Below the pieces are notes generated by a model. That model saw only the letters and a list, made by a program, of their open reading frames with translations. It was not told the origin of the DNA and did not search any database. The position numbers were made by a program, and so were the translations under genes. Positions 36,826 through 49,511 of a stretch of DNA of 64,000 bases are shown piece after piece (within the stretch, counting starts at the first letter, position 1; every line of letters begins with the position of its first letter). The DNA comes from Lepidurus packardi. Its lineage: Eukaryota > Arthropoda > Branchiopoda > Notostraca > Triopsidae. The stretch is from positions 5,812,375 through 5,876,374 of the forward strand of contig JAKZAN010000002.1 in the NCBI GenBank assembly GCA_023053545.1. Direction: 5' to 3'.

Positions 36826-39800
36826 CTATACATAAGATTCTTCTCCGCAACTGTCAGCAGAATCTGACCGTCGACGATTCTTATAGCTCGCTTTGGTGGA
36901 ACTAGTGAATGGAGTAGAACCAGCGAAGTCCATTTTGTTTTGTCCCAAATAGTACGTCGTGATGGGGGCTCGGTTGTTCTTCAACGACGGTGGAGAGCGA
37001 TAAGGAGGAGGAATGACGGAAGATGATACAGCGTCCCCAGCCTGCAGCTGATGTGAGTCTGTAAACAAGGCTCGTAGCTGAGACACACTCCAACTGATTT
37101 CGGGCCGTTTGCTCAACGACATTCTCTGACTAGATTTCTGCGTTACACTGCCGTTGGATACGGCATTCCGGGACCTTGACGTCGGTTGTTGGCTGCCATG
37201 TTTCTGGTTACTGTAACCATACTCGTAATGACGCGTTCCGCTCTTCACCACCGTTGATGAGTCGTTCTGGGACTTGGACCTGGGACAGGGTTCACATTCC
37301 GAGTCCGTTAAGGAATCCTCAGCGGCTTCATCCTCGTCCGAATCTTCCTGGTCGCTATTCAGCGGCGGTGGTAGAGAGGCCGATCGTTTAACCGAGTCTC
37401 GCTCTCGCAATTTAGCTCGACTTCGCCTTTCGCTGGGTCCGCTTACCGAGCTCATTCGGTCAGACGCGTAAAAGGACTTGTCTTCATCCACCGGCTCGGG
37501 CGTTAAAGAAGTCTGCGTCTCCGTTTCCACATACCGCGGGTTGGTGTCTCGGTCGTTTGAGTTCATCCAGGTCCCCGAGGTTTGGATCTCCTGGTCCCTC
37601 ATCGAATCCAAAGCGCCGCCATACTTGGCCGACAAAGAATGGTAAATCTTCTCGCTTTTCTCCGTGGTTTCGTGCCGAATAGGGACCTGGGACCGGTGCA
37701 CCGGTGCATAAATGGGTTCTATGCTCACCACGCTAATATTCGTACCCCTTGGACGATCCGCGTGACGTACGACTCCATAGATATTCGCATGCGAAGTCTT
37801 TTGGACCTTGGAACGCTCTTTCGGCGGCAAACATGGCGCGTGGTTGTGTTTTTCCTCCCTGGAATACATCGTTTCCATGTGCATCGTGACCGGCCGAGTT
37901 CGCAGGAATGAGTTCGCCGCAGTACGAGCTCGTTCTTCGATATGAACCGGAGCATGTTGCCTCAACTTGGGCAAATCCGTGGAAGGGGTGGCTGGAAAGG
38001 ATTTCCTGCCGATTTTTTGCTTCGGCGGCAAAGGCGGAGCTTCGGTTTTAGGAGGCAGAGGAGGAGCTAGACTTGGGTGGTAGATCTCTTCCTCCCATTC
38101 TTGGCTATTGACTCTCACAGGGGAGGCCCGTACATGGACGTATTCGTCGACTTCTTCTTCCTGGTACCTTTTGAGGGATTCTTCGTAAAGCTTCTTTGCG
38201 CGGGCGCTGAGGACCACTTGCTCTTGGACGATCGAGTCCAGAAACTCCTGTCCAGCAGGACGCTTCTTGTTGTGGATAGGAGCAACAGATCGGCTATGCT
38301 GGTTCGGGTGATTATGGGAGCGTCTGTGCAGAGTCTCTTCATAAGTTGGCGGTTCCCAGTCGTCATTTCGGTTGGGCGTTCTAATGATGGTCGCATTGCT
38401 CGAAGAACTACGCGAGCTTCCGTCTTCCGCGGTGTGCCTGAAGGGTGTAAGGAAGCTCAAAGGAGCCGGTACAGGTACGGAAAGCGCTCCGTAGGTGGAT
38501 TCCCAAGCAGAGTTGACTGCACCGTAGTCTTTCCCCCTTGAATTGGATCGGGAGACGTGGGGAGTTGAATCGTCGTCGGACAGAGTGCTTGAATCGTAGT
38601 TTCGCTCTACTTGGTCGATGTGAGGCGTGGATTGACTCCAGTCGCTCTGATCCATCTTCTTGTCCGCATATGAATTAACAGACATTTCAGACATGTCGTT
38701 GCCTAAGTATGCAGCCGACTTGGATCGCATGAGCATAGGTGAGGCACTCTGAGTGGGCGGGGGAAGTGGGGCACGCCCTTTACGGTGCAAAGCAGGCTTC
38801 TTGTTCGCGTGGTTTTCGGACTCGGCGTTGCGCTTAGCTTGGGACAAGGAGGAGTTGGAAGGCGTACTGAAGGTGTTGGCCAAACTTTCTTCAGATGCGC
38901 TGCGTCGCATAGGCGTGGAAGTGGGGGAATCTTCGTCTTTGCTGTTGCTTTTGCCGATTTTCCGCAGGTGTGACTTGCGGCGGAACCAATCCTGTCGTTG
39001 GAAGTGCGAAGCACTGTCCTCGGCCTTTAGGCTGGTATCTTCCAAATGGGTAGCGGGAGCGGCTTTGGATTTAGGGACGGCATAGACGGCATCATCTGAC
39101 AACTTGCGGTAGACTTCGCTAGGTTGTTCGCGAGTTTGGTACACGCGGTGGTACTCTATAGGAGCAGCAGCTGCCGAGTAACTAGGAATAAGCTTTGGGT
39201 GGTCATATACGTAAGTGGCATTGTTGCGGACGTAATGCTCAAGGCGTTTATCAGAGCCACGACCACTACTGGTACCGCTGTGGACGCTCTTGCGTCCGCT
39301 GTGCCCTGACGATGAAGATTCGCTGCCTTCTTCTTCATCAGGAGTGTAGAGCTGAGTATCCGACAAAGTAAGCCCCGAGTCGCGGCTTAGGTTGGTAACA
39401 GACATTTTGTCTCGTCGAGGAAGATTACTACTGCCTTCATGAAAGTCAGCTTCGTGTAACAATTCGCGTTCGAGACTGTCAATCGAAGAATCGTCTCTTC
39501 TCAAGGCATCCGCTGTGAAACAGAAATAAAACTCGGTGAACAACGTTTCAATTTCATTTCACAGTTCAATTTCAAATCTAAGAAAAAATAAACTCTGGAC
39601 GCTAATTAAAATAAATTGATTACAAGCCTTTTTCAAATAGATCTGATCTTAAACGAATAAATCTCGATAATTGGTTTAATCGATAATAGTTAAAAAATCG
39701 ACAATATTTTCAATCGAAATCGATACTACTAAATTCATTGAGTATATACAACATTTTAAGATATTTTAACTGCAATTATAAAGAATCATTAAATAGATAA

Positions 39801-42800
39801 CAAACCTAGAAATATGTGAATTCACACAACTACAATTATTCTTTATTAGCTAAATAAAAATGAATCTGAAAGGAGAATTTCAAACTTACAACGACTGTGA
39901 CCACTGTGGAGACTATGAAGACTGTCGGATTCTTCAGCTCCGGAATCATGTGTGGTCATCTGATGCCTGGCCATATGCCGGTACACAGGAGGCAAATGTC
40001 TGGAACGAATTTCATGTTGTCCAGCTGTCTTGGCTATCGTACTACCGGTCCGCTCTTCTAACGGCTCACCGAGCAGTTTGGAGGTATCTGGCCCGAAAAG
40101 CACGTCGCAGCTCTCGATCAGACACGTGACCAGGGCCGGTAACTGTTTGGAAGCTGTCGCTTCAGCCGACAGGGCCAGGGCAGGACTGAGAGCTGCCGTC
40201 GCTGTGGGACTAGTATTGGACCATAACAAGCTGGGCCCGACACACACCGCCAAGTTGGAAGCCGACATCATGTTCTGACTACAATGCTGTGCAATGCGGT
40301 GTAGGACGCACAAGAAGTGGCGTAGCAAGGTCAAATGCGCCGAGGGCAATTTGTCACACAAACTATTTAAAACGAATCCGTAAACGAAGCCATTAGTCAA
40401 CAATCAATTTATGGTCATAGAAGCCAAAACTTGTGTAGAAATTGAAATGTAAAGTGTAGAAATAAAAAAGAAGAAAAAGAGTTGAAAAAATACAAAATTA
40501 GACAAAGCGTGGAAACACGCAGTAGGAAGACCGGTTTCATAAAAAGTTGAATTGGCTGGATTGGATAACTGACCTTCTGATCTTGTTTAGTGTCGGTCCT
40601 CCTTCGTTGTCGCCTACAGCTTCCAACCACTGCGCATAAAGTTGCGAAGTAAGAAGACAATCTGGTAGCGACCGGAGAAAATCCTTCAATAAAACCGCAA
40701 CAACAATGGCGTTGACAGTTTCCCAATCTACTTGTTCCCCTGCTTCCACCTGTTCCCTTAGTTCCCGGACTTGTCTGGCGTTAGCGGACTTCCTGAAGAT
40801 TCCCACTGTAAACGGACCCTTCTGGAACAACTGCCACATCATATCCTGCACACAAAAGAAAATACGAAATCGTTACAGTCCTCTCTCATTCTTTTTCGCT
40901 GAAATAACTTTCTGCGAAATTGATAGGAACAAAATAAAAGTAAGAAACATACCATAATAGGCTTGGGGAAACTATCTCCTTCACAGATTTTGGTTAAAGG
41001 CTGGCCAAATATGTGTGTGGAGTCAGACGCATCTAGTGCATCTCCTTTGCTGTTGACGCGTCTGAAAACTCGTTGGATTTTCAATGGGGATTTCTTGTTT
41101 TTCTTCTTCTTTTCGGGCGAGCTGAAACTCGGTTTTTGGATTTTCCGCAGAATAAATTGACACTTGGCCGCCAAAGTATGATCGGTGCTGTAAAGGTTAT
41201 TGCAATGGTCCAAGTCAAAACCTTCTTCCGCGTTAATGCAGTCCCTGAGGCAGTTCATCTTGATAGCAAAGGGGAATTCGTGGCCAATTAAGGGGTACGG
41301 TGCCTCATCGCCATCAGATTTCACCCACAACTGGAACTCGGCAGCATCCAAATCGCCCATTTCCAAGTGCGATAAAGCGAGTCGAATGCTGTCCCTTGCA
41401 TTGTCATGCGGCGCCACACACAAAGTCTTGACCTACAATAGACGATCAAATGAATGTTACAGAAGTTCATTCTCTCCAGAACTTGTGAAATCGCAATGTT
41501 GACAAACAACTTTTCGCTTAAATTCAAATGATTAGAAACTTCCTATCTCAATAACAATAGACTAATTTAACCCCCCTAAAGACCCTACTTTTCCTCCAAA
41601 ATCTGCGGTTTGACAACTTGCTTAGCTACTTTGGAAAGGTTTCCACAAAGGTCGTACTTTGTTAGAATTAAAATTATGACCTCGTCGACTGTCATTCTTG
41701 CATATAGACCTATTAGCTAAGTCAGTAGTTTTGATTCAAACACAGTACATAGGTTTCACAGTAGGATAACAAAGGTATCTTACAATGTAAAGGTGTCTGA
41801 ACTCTGTGAATCCATACCTCCTATGCTCCCTGGCAACGCATAACCTCCTAGGACCGAGAGTCGGCCCCAAAAACCTTTTCACTGGACGATACGCTTGTTA
41901 TCCTACTGTGTAAACCTATATGCTGTGGCTTCAAGTTTGATAGCGAAAACTACCGGTTCAGTGGTTTGCATTTTTACTGATTTGAATTATACTTCTTGGA
42001 AATACCATCGAAAATTGGATTAGGACAATTTCATGATGGTCTTGGTGAAATTTCTAAACAAAAATTCTAGATTTCTACAACACAAACTGTTAAGGAAATG
42101 GTCCTTTTCACACGGGAACTTGATTTTTGTTGATAGGTTTATTTTTTTCCTAAACAGCCATGGATTGCAGACATGGATCGATTTCCTCTTCCCAATACCG
42201 CAAACGTGTAATAATAAAAAACTGAGTTCTGGTACGGTGCTCTTTCAGACAGGTGTTTCTTGTTGTTACGGAAGACAAAAGTTTCCAGTTTTATAAATTC
42301 CAACTGTTCTTTCAAGCTGATTGGTAGTCTTTTGTGTGCAATGCAAAAATGCTTGTAACTGTATATTATGTATTATTCCTGTAAATGATTCACACTTCCC
42401 AATGTTCTTTCTATTTTTCTAATTGCCAATCTCACCTTTTAACAAATTGTAAATATCAACTGTGTATCACTTCTTTCCACTATTCGGAAGTTTATTATAA
42501 TTCTAAAATTTTGGTCCGCTAGAGGGACATTTTATTTTCCTACTACGACGCTATTTTTTGCAATGCATAACAGTTTTTCAACCTTTCTAAGCATATTTCT
42601 TTTCCTATTTGTAAAAGAAAAGGGATGCTTGACCTTTAACTTTTTGCGGTTTACAAGGAAACTAGAACAAAAGCGTTCTAGCGCTCCATATAATTAGCTG
42701 ATGTTGAACAAGAGTTCTTTCATCTGTTTTGAAAAATCATTTTCAACGTTAAGTGTTTTGCTCTTTTCAGTCAGCGTTGTACTGCGATTCATGTCATTTT

Positions 42801-45800
42801 GCTAAAACTTGACTTTGGAATACAAAGAAAAACTTACGTATTCAATGGCGTGTAATGCATCATGGAAAACGACTTGAATGGTCGTCGACTTGGGTTCAGC
42901 TTCTCTTTCTGATTGTAGACTTTGGTGCAGTCTGTTCCACCATAAATCTCTTACAGCGACCGAACTAATGCCCCACAAAAAAAAGAAAAGAAAAAATACG
43001 TTAGCGAATTCAACACACTTACTAAAAGTCCCGGAATCAGGTTAATCCCACCCTAAACTAGGGGAAAAGCAAGGGTGAAAGGAAGCAAGATAAGAAAGAA
43101 ATCACTTTCTGGGTACACAACCCTACCTAAATTGAGGTTTCTAAGAGAAAATTCGTTCCGGGAATATTTAAAAAAAAAAAAAAAAAAGGTGAGACCTGCT
43201 TGCATCCACTTCGTCGCATTCCTCGGAATCCGGGTAGGAGACACAGCTTTCTAAGTCACTGACATTACCACAGCGACTGGAACTTCGCAAGCTCATTAGA
43301 GACACGGTTCTTTGGACGTTAGGAATATCTGAACTGGGAGGAGTCGTAATGTTACAATATTGTCCTTTCATCCCGACATTGGACGCTAAGCAATCACATG
43401 ACCAGCTGTTTTGTTGACTGCGTTTCCCGCCCAGCTTCCCTGTACCCGCCATATAACCGCAACCAAAAGACGGCGAAGATAATGCGTTCGAGTCCGGGAA
43501 TGTTGTTGCAACCTCACTAATAACACCTGACGGCAATACGTTTGGAGTTTGTGATGCTGGTGATGAAAGAGCTTTCCACGAAGGCCCACGTTCTGGGAAA
43601 ACATGTTGGTCTTGGACCTCATTTGCCTTGCAAATTTCCTCGCCAATCTCATGTAAAGTTGGAGTAAACTCGCCTGGCAGTCCACCAGTAGGCAACACTC
43701 CCCTTTCAGGGTCACTTGGCGATTTTTTTCGCTCCGCTTGCTTCGAAAGGGTAAACGATCTTCGTCGAGTAATTTTATGGAAAAATTTCTGCATTTTGTC
43801 TTGAAAATTTAGAGAAAAAATAATGCTACTTCAAACTATACCATCGTCGTAATCCACAGACACAGAAAAACACCAGGAGTGACGTTTGACCTCCGATGAA
43901 GAAGGTGCACTGGTTGCTGATTTTAGATGTGACCCAGGTTCTCAACCAATTCCCAAGGATACCCAAGCTAGCGCAGGTGAATGGTGTTTTCGGTGCCCAA
44001 AATGCTCTTTTTGCTTCCCTTTAGGGCAATCACTATAATCCATCTAAAGGTTGACTTGACCCGCGGCCTGTTGTGTGACCCTCATTCAGTTTGACCTTTC
44101 CAAGAGATTGGCCAAAAAAGGGTAAAAATATAGCGAGCAAGTAGTAAGGAAGGGGTCAAAAGAAAGAAGTCAAGTAAAAATCAGTAGACGGAATAAATCC
44201 ATCGCTCTTATTGCCTTCCAGGGACACACACATTTCAGTGCACACAGATTGGTTGGTGATGTTGGCGAGCTGTGTTGAATTTCGAATAACTAACGGAATA
44301 TCCTGAACACGCTCCCAACAGGAAGCTTTAGCTAAAGCGTAGGCTAAGACTTAACAAACCCGGTACCCGAAATAAAAAATAGAAAAATATTATGTTCTTC
44401 AACAGAATTCGTTATTCCTTGGAGTAAGCTACCGTCTTGGAATTTTTAATTAACGTGTGTTTAATAAAGGGACCATTTCGATAAAAAGAGAGCGCCTGGA
44501 GAATCACAAGTCTTGGAGTCTCACAAGTCTGGAGAATCTTCAAATTCTTCTTTTTAAAAATATTAGTAAACTTTTCTTTCCGTTCTTGGGAAGTTAAACA
44601 AGGGCGTGGAGTTTTTCGGCGGGGGAAGTATGGAATTTCGTTAAGTGGGTAAAAAGCCATTTTTCTGCTTCATTGTCACATGGAAGTAGCCAAAGTTTCC
44701 AGAACTAGGTGGATGCAGCCCAGGAGGCTCATAAAAGATGGTGGTGTGCCCAGAAATAAGTCAACAGAAACGACAGATCTGAACCCTTTGGAAACGTACC
44801 TGAACGTGGCGACCACGTTACATGTTGGCCAGCCCATGACAAATGACAAATCTTTGGATTTGGTGGCTTCCGTGACATCGTCAATGCATTCAGCTAACCA
44901 CAGTTCCGCTACGCGCACTTTTTCTTTGAGCTTGAAATTCCCGCCAGACCGCGCTTTTGCCACCAACAGTAGATCGTTGAACAAAAAGATGTGTCTTTCT
45001 TGGCTTTGCACGCCCTAAAATGAAGAAATTTTTTTTAAAAAAAGGGGTTTCAAACAACTCTCAGCAATGTGTTTAGAAATGGTATTTACTGTAGTAAACT
45101 GTACAGCTGTTTCCATAACAAACTGCCTTTTAGTTGCCGGTTTACTGGCAGGAGCACTGGGAGTACGACTGGGGGAGCCATGTGCTATCTCTTCTCCACT
45201 GGAAGAAGTCGACGAAGTCCGTTCACTCGACGGTGAACGCAATGCTTTGGCCGAAAAAGCTCGTTGCAGCCGAGCTGCGGTTGTAGAACGTTTCCGTATC
45301 AATCCTTTCATTTTCTATACGCGAAAAAAGGCAGAAATTGTCCATTTAGAATCAGGTAAACTATCTACAAACATGAAGCCGTGCATAGGTAGTCCTGTTA
45401 ACTCCTCGAAACAATGGCCCCAACCACACCCAAAACCTTTTTTTCGTATTTCGTATCTAAATACCAACACACTTTCGCTAAGCCGAAAGTTTTACGAGCT
45501 AATTAAAATACGAATAAATCTATAACGGTCCGGCTAAACTCAACTTTCTAAGAGGCGCTGCATAGGAATTCCTTTGCTTTTTTATTCAATACTAGATTTT
45601 TTTTATTTTTTTCAATAATAGATTTTTGTTGGCGTTCAATAAATTCCGTTTGATTTTTTTTTACTGCTGCTTAAAAGTCAGTTTGGCGTTTTAGTGGTGA
45701 CGTTAGCATAGAAGATAGCATACGAAGCCAAAAAATTATAATAAATAAAGCACTTCATCTTTTCGTCGTGTCACTCGGAGCGGCAAGACAGGTGCCTCCA

Positions 45801-48800
45801 TGCACGCATTTCCACCTCGCCAAAGAAAGAACTTTCACTTCTCTGGACAAACCCGTTGTGCATAGCTGTGTACACGTACCCGCAGACTTCTTACACACTA
45901 TCTCTCACTCTATATTGGATCTGGGAAGTTTGCCTCCAAGGTGAATGGATAGCCCACCATGCAATAAGTGTATACGGTCAAGGACCCGCAGAAGCGTATA
46001 AGGCAATAATGACCGGATACTTAAAGTCAGATTTTTATCAGTTATCCAGCCAAAGTTTTTGTTACTACTTAGTCGCATTCTCGCTAAAGGCACAATGTCT
46101 CTCTAGTACTCGTACTACCTACACTTAACTACTAAATAGTAAATATCTAACATGAAATTGTTATCGCGAGATACGCTCTTGCTATGGTCCGCTACCCATT
46201 ACCCATGAAACTGACCCCAATTTTAGCTCTTTTAAATGGCACTGAAGTAAACTAGCAATCGAAAAACTTCTAGGTAGAACCACCTAGGTACAACGATGTT
46301 ATAAATTTTTACTTCAAGGTTTTTCCCGCGAAAGCTTTCTTTTTACGAACCTATCAGGAACATTTATGGAGTTATCAATGAATTTTTTGTGAATAAATTT
46401 TTTTTCCTTTTCCCAACTCTTCACTCGTCCATAGCGTTTATTGTATTATACTGACTGCAGCACATTCCTAGCTATAGAACAGAACAACTTGTATACTATA
46501 CATGAAGCTTTCTTGAACCTTATCCGATAAAAATGCACAAGTTGAACTGTTTTGAAACAATGAATTCACTTTGAATCCTCATGGCAACAGCGAATTCTAA
46601 TTCAACGCTGGTTCAAATGGCAAGAATGAATCTCTTCACTCGTCCATAGCGTTTAGTGTATTATACTGACTATAGCACATCCCTAGCTACAGAACAGAAC
46701 AACTTTTATACTATACATAAAGCTTTGTTGAACCTTATCCGACAAAAATGAATAAGTTGAACTGTTTTGAAACAAAGAATACACTTTGAATCCTCTTGGC
46801 AACAGCGAATTCTAATTCAACGCTGGTTCAAATGGCAAGAATGAATCTCTTCACTCGTCTATAGCGTTTAGTGTATTATACCTAACTACAGAACAGAACA
46901 ACTTTTATACTATACATAAAGCTTTGTTGAACCTTATCCGACAAAAAAGAATAAATTGAACTGTTTCGCAACAATGAATTCACTTTGAATCCTCATGGCA
47001 ACAGTGAATTCTAATTCAACGCTGGTTCAAATGGCAAGAATGAATCTCAACTAAAATGGGGACAATATTGGCTTTTAATAAAATCCCTAACAACTCTAAC
47101 TGCAACAAAAACTCCAGCAATGAACTCTATTACTAACAAACACAGTGAATCCTTGGAACTTACCAGTGTGCCAGCATCTTTATCGTGCAGATACAGAGGA
47201 TCGTTGGGGAAAAGGTCCTGAATCCGGTCCAATTCACTGACTTCTCGATCTGCTCTGCCCACCAACTAACATGGAAATAGAAAACGGAACAAGAATAAAA
47301 ATCAGGAGACTTATCCAAACTTCTACAACGGGAAAATCCCCACAATAATCAATTCCGTTACTGACTATGCTAACACATTGCTTATCTTCGACAAACCACC
47401 TCTGTGTTGGGCAATTTTTTAATATAAATAAATTTAAAAGAAAATGTAAATAGAAAAGGCGCCCCGGATGAGCAAACCTGATAAAATTAAAATTCCATCT
47501 ATGTTTCCGTGAAATGGGCTCTTCAAACGAAACCTTGGGGTTTTTCTTCTCATCACTGACGAAAAATTTCGCCGAGTATGGGTTAAACTAATATACGATG
47601 CAACGATTTCTCCATATCCGTCCGCATTCCTCGTTCATGAAGCAATTACGTGAGTCACGGAACGAGTATGACAACGAAACTCACCGAAGGAACAGCCCAA
47701 ATCACCCACGAGCCCAAATATTCCGTTAAGACTTGACACACCGAGGAGTGTAGGCACCAAACGTAAACATAAGCACTTCCATCTTGAGAAATTCTGTTGT
47801 TAATGCTCCCCATTAACCACGGGAACACCATTTTCTCGGTAGCGCACTACACGGTGTGCACACACTAGAGCGCTAACAAGTTCCAATGGATTTCTCACAC
47901 TACATCGTACTTCGGTGTCCTCTCCATTCCTTCCCCTCACAGAAATGGAATTGGAGAAACTCTTAGGACACTTGAAAGTAACAAGTAGACTGGATCCTTG
48001 CCTTGCACGCTGAGCAACGGAACTGAACCAAAAAGAGAACTTTTCTCGAGTTTTCTGGACTCACAACAACTTGTATGCGTATGTGGTATCTAAAGCCACA
48101 AGTTGGGAAGAAGGAAAAACTTCTACACGGTACAAGCTTTCAGGAAAACCAGGTAAAAGGATACGACTTGATCTGGATTCTAATAGTACTACCTACTGGC
48201 CCTACTGACAGTATATTCGAACCTACATTGTTTGCGGTTGGAAGCAAAACTATGCGTCACTCAACATTTAGAATATGACTCAAAAGCAGCACACTTTGAA
48301 TGAAACTATGCTAACTTTCTGGGCTGACCACCACCACGACTTGTGTCTCACGCTCTCTCTAACCCAACAATCCAACACCGCACACACCACTCTTTCTCTC
48401 TCTGTGCTACTCGGACCAACGTTAATCCTTAAGACGGGGGAGTTGACAACTAGGACGCTTCCTCCGGAACTGAACTTGGTGAAGTCTAACTGATGGCTCG
48501 ATTTCACGGACTCGAAACTACGCTCTATCCACAGGACCTTGTTGATGGAAATCGCCAATTTCCTCGTCCCTCCTCGCTTTCACGCTCGAATGCATAGCGC
48601 GGGTGCGGTATTATTGAGCAGTATCCAGATATTCAGTAAGATGACGCATTAACGTCCGCTTGCATAGTCTTGTCTGCTGGTTTCTTTTTTCATTCGCATT
48701 CAGCAGGTCATCTCATGCTTGTTATTCTTTTAACTATTCTGGTTTCTTCCCTCCTACGCTCTTTCTCTCTCGATAAGGATATCTGGCGGGCCAGAGAAGC

Positions 48801-49511
48801 CCATGACCACGCACCACCTGACTAGGATGAAGCTTTCTCGGCTTTTCGAAAACTAAATACTATATTGGCTTTTTCCTTTCAAAAGTTAATTACTGGGGTG
48901 CTTTGAGGTACAAACTGACTCGCCCTCCCTTCCGGCTAAACTCGGGCTTAAACTAAAAGATATATTTAATACAGTATGATATACAGAGCCACAACACCAG
49001 CCTTTCCTAAAGATTTTGTTAGATGATATCTTCTAGATTCCGTTCTTCCTTTCTCTATTCTTATTCATAACTTATTAAAGTTACCAAAAATTGTACATAA
49101 ATCGTATATTTAGATATATTTCTTTTAAATTTGTGTTTCAAATTGCACCATTCTCATGATATAGGGGTATGACATCAGTGCCATCTTTTAACAAAAAGAT
49201 CAACTAATTGCAGTGCACCGCGGCTCTAGGTATGGCCGTTACGCAAGTGATGTCCTAGTGTCGCTATGAGCCATTTTGGTATCAAGCAAATGTGGCAACT
49301 CGGAACAATTTCAAACGATTTCAAAGGGAATGATCTTCGAAAGGAACCTTCTTCTAAAAGGTAGGAGATAGAGATGGAAGATGGCGAAAGGTATTGTTAC
49401 CTGTTGTGCTTTAAAGTGCGCTTTGGTTAGGTCATCCACATCGGGATGATCTGCGTGAGTTTCGGACAACAACTCCTGGAAATACCGCTCATAGCTAGCT
49501 AGCCGCTGCAC
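36826..49511 (-). CDS. ARHGAP20-like PH-RA-RhoGAP protein (5' end incomplete), with a DH-like N-terminal remnant
   Basis: Nine phase-consistent exons: 49401-49511, 47164-47265, 45090-45314, 44800-45014, 42838-42964, 40953-41432, 40574-40845, 39890-40362, 36826-39512, giving 1563 aa without a start. Exon 1 (VQRLASYERYFQELL onwards) reads like the last helix (CR3) of a DH RhoGEF domain. Then come KMKGLIRKRS, a PH domain (SQERHIFLFNDLLLVAKA, LSFVMGWPT), an RA domain (from IQVVFHDA to FQLWVKSDGDEAPYPLIGHE) and RhoGAP with the arginine finger GIFRKSAN and SASNLAVCVGPSLLW. A single 895-codon exon then encodes a Ser-rich tail with PPLPPK motifs, ending ESYV, a class I PDZ ligand. PH to RhoGAP matches vertebrate ARHGAP20, a Rap1-responsive RhoGAP. 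If MKGL (ATG at 45309-45311) is the start, the protein is 1491 aa. The DH part is inferred. Confidence 0.85.
41752..41916. mobile_element. 165-bp TA-flanked MITE
   Basis: Terminal inverted repeats GGTTTCACAGTAGGATAAC (41752-41770) and the reverse complement with one extra base (41897-41916) enclose 125 bp of unique sequence. TA directly flanks both ends (41750-41751 and 41917-41918). TA duplication suggests the Tc1/mariner superfamily. No coding capacity. It sits in the 1.4-kb intron before the RA exon of the ARHGAP20-like gene. Confidence 0.82.
43196..43794 (-). CDS. Probable alternative first exon of the ARHGAP20-like gene
   Basis: A 599-bp open frame begins ATG (MQKFFHKITRRRSFTLSKQ) and runs about 199 codons to a possible donor. 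It ends in phase 2 with the codon start AG, exactly as the PH exon does, so it could splice to the exon at 42838-42964 in frame. Its start phase does not fit as an internal exon after the PH exon, which argues for a separate first exon. The product would replace the PH domain with a basic, Ser/Pro-rich N-terminus, giving about 1545 aa. The donor (AG/GTCTCA) is weak, so this is a prediction. Composition is protein-like, with acidic clusters SDLESC and SEECDEVD. Confidence 0.5.
46419..47048. repeat. 215-bp tandem repeat, three copies
   Basis: Copies begin CTTCACTCGTC at 46419, 46634 and 46849, an exact 215-bp period twice. The third copy lacks about 15 bp near its start (CTGACTATAGCACAT region) and ends at about 47048. 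Copies are about 95% alike by eye. There are no terminal inverted repeats and no long open frame. The repeat lies in the 1.85-kb intron between exons 47164-47265 and 45090-45314 of the ARHGAP20-like gene. Confidence 0.93.

Noticed and set aside
36902..39338. Several open frames of 60-150 codons antisense to, or in other frames of, the large ARHGAP20-like last exon
   Set aside because: They shadow a real 895-codon frame with clear domain-linked splicing and have no protein resemblance.
46610..47040. GGTTCAAAT-like box in the 215-bp repeat, as a tRNA-derived SINE B box
   Set aside because: The B-box final C is missing, there is no A box at the right distance, no poly-A tail, and copies are tandem, not dispersed.
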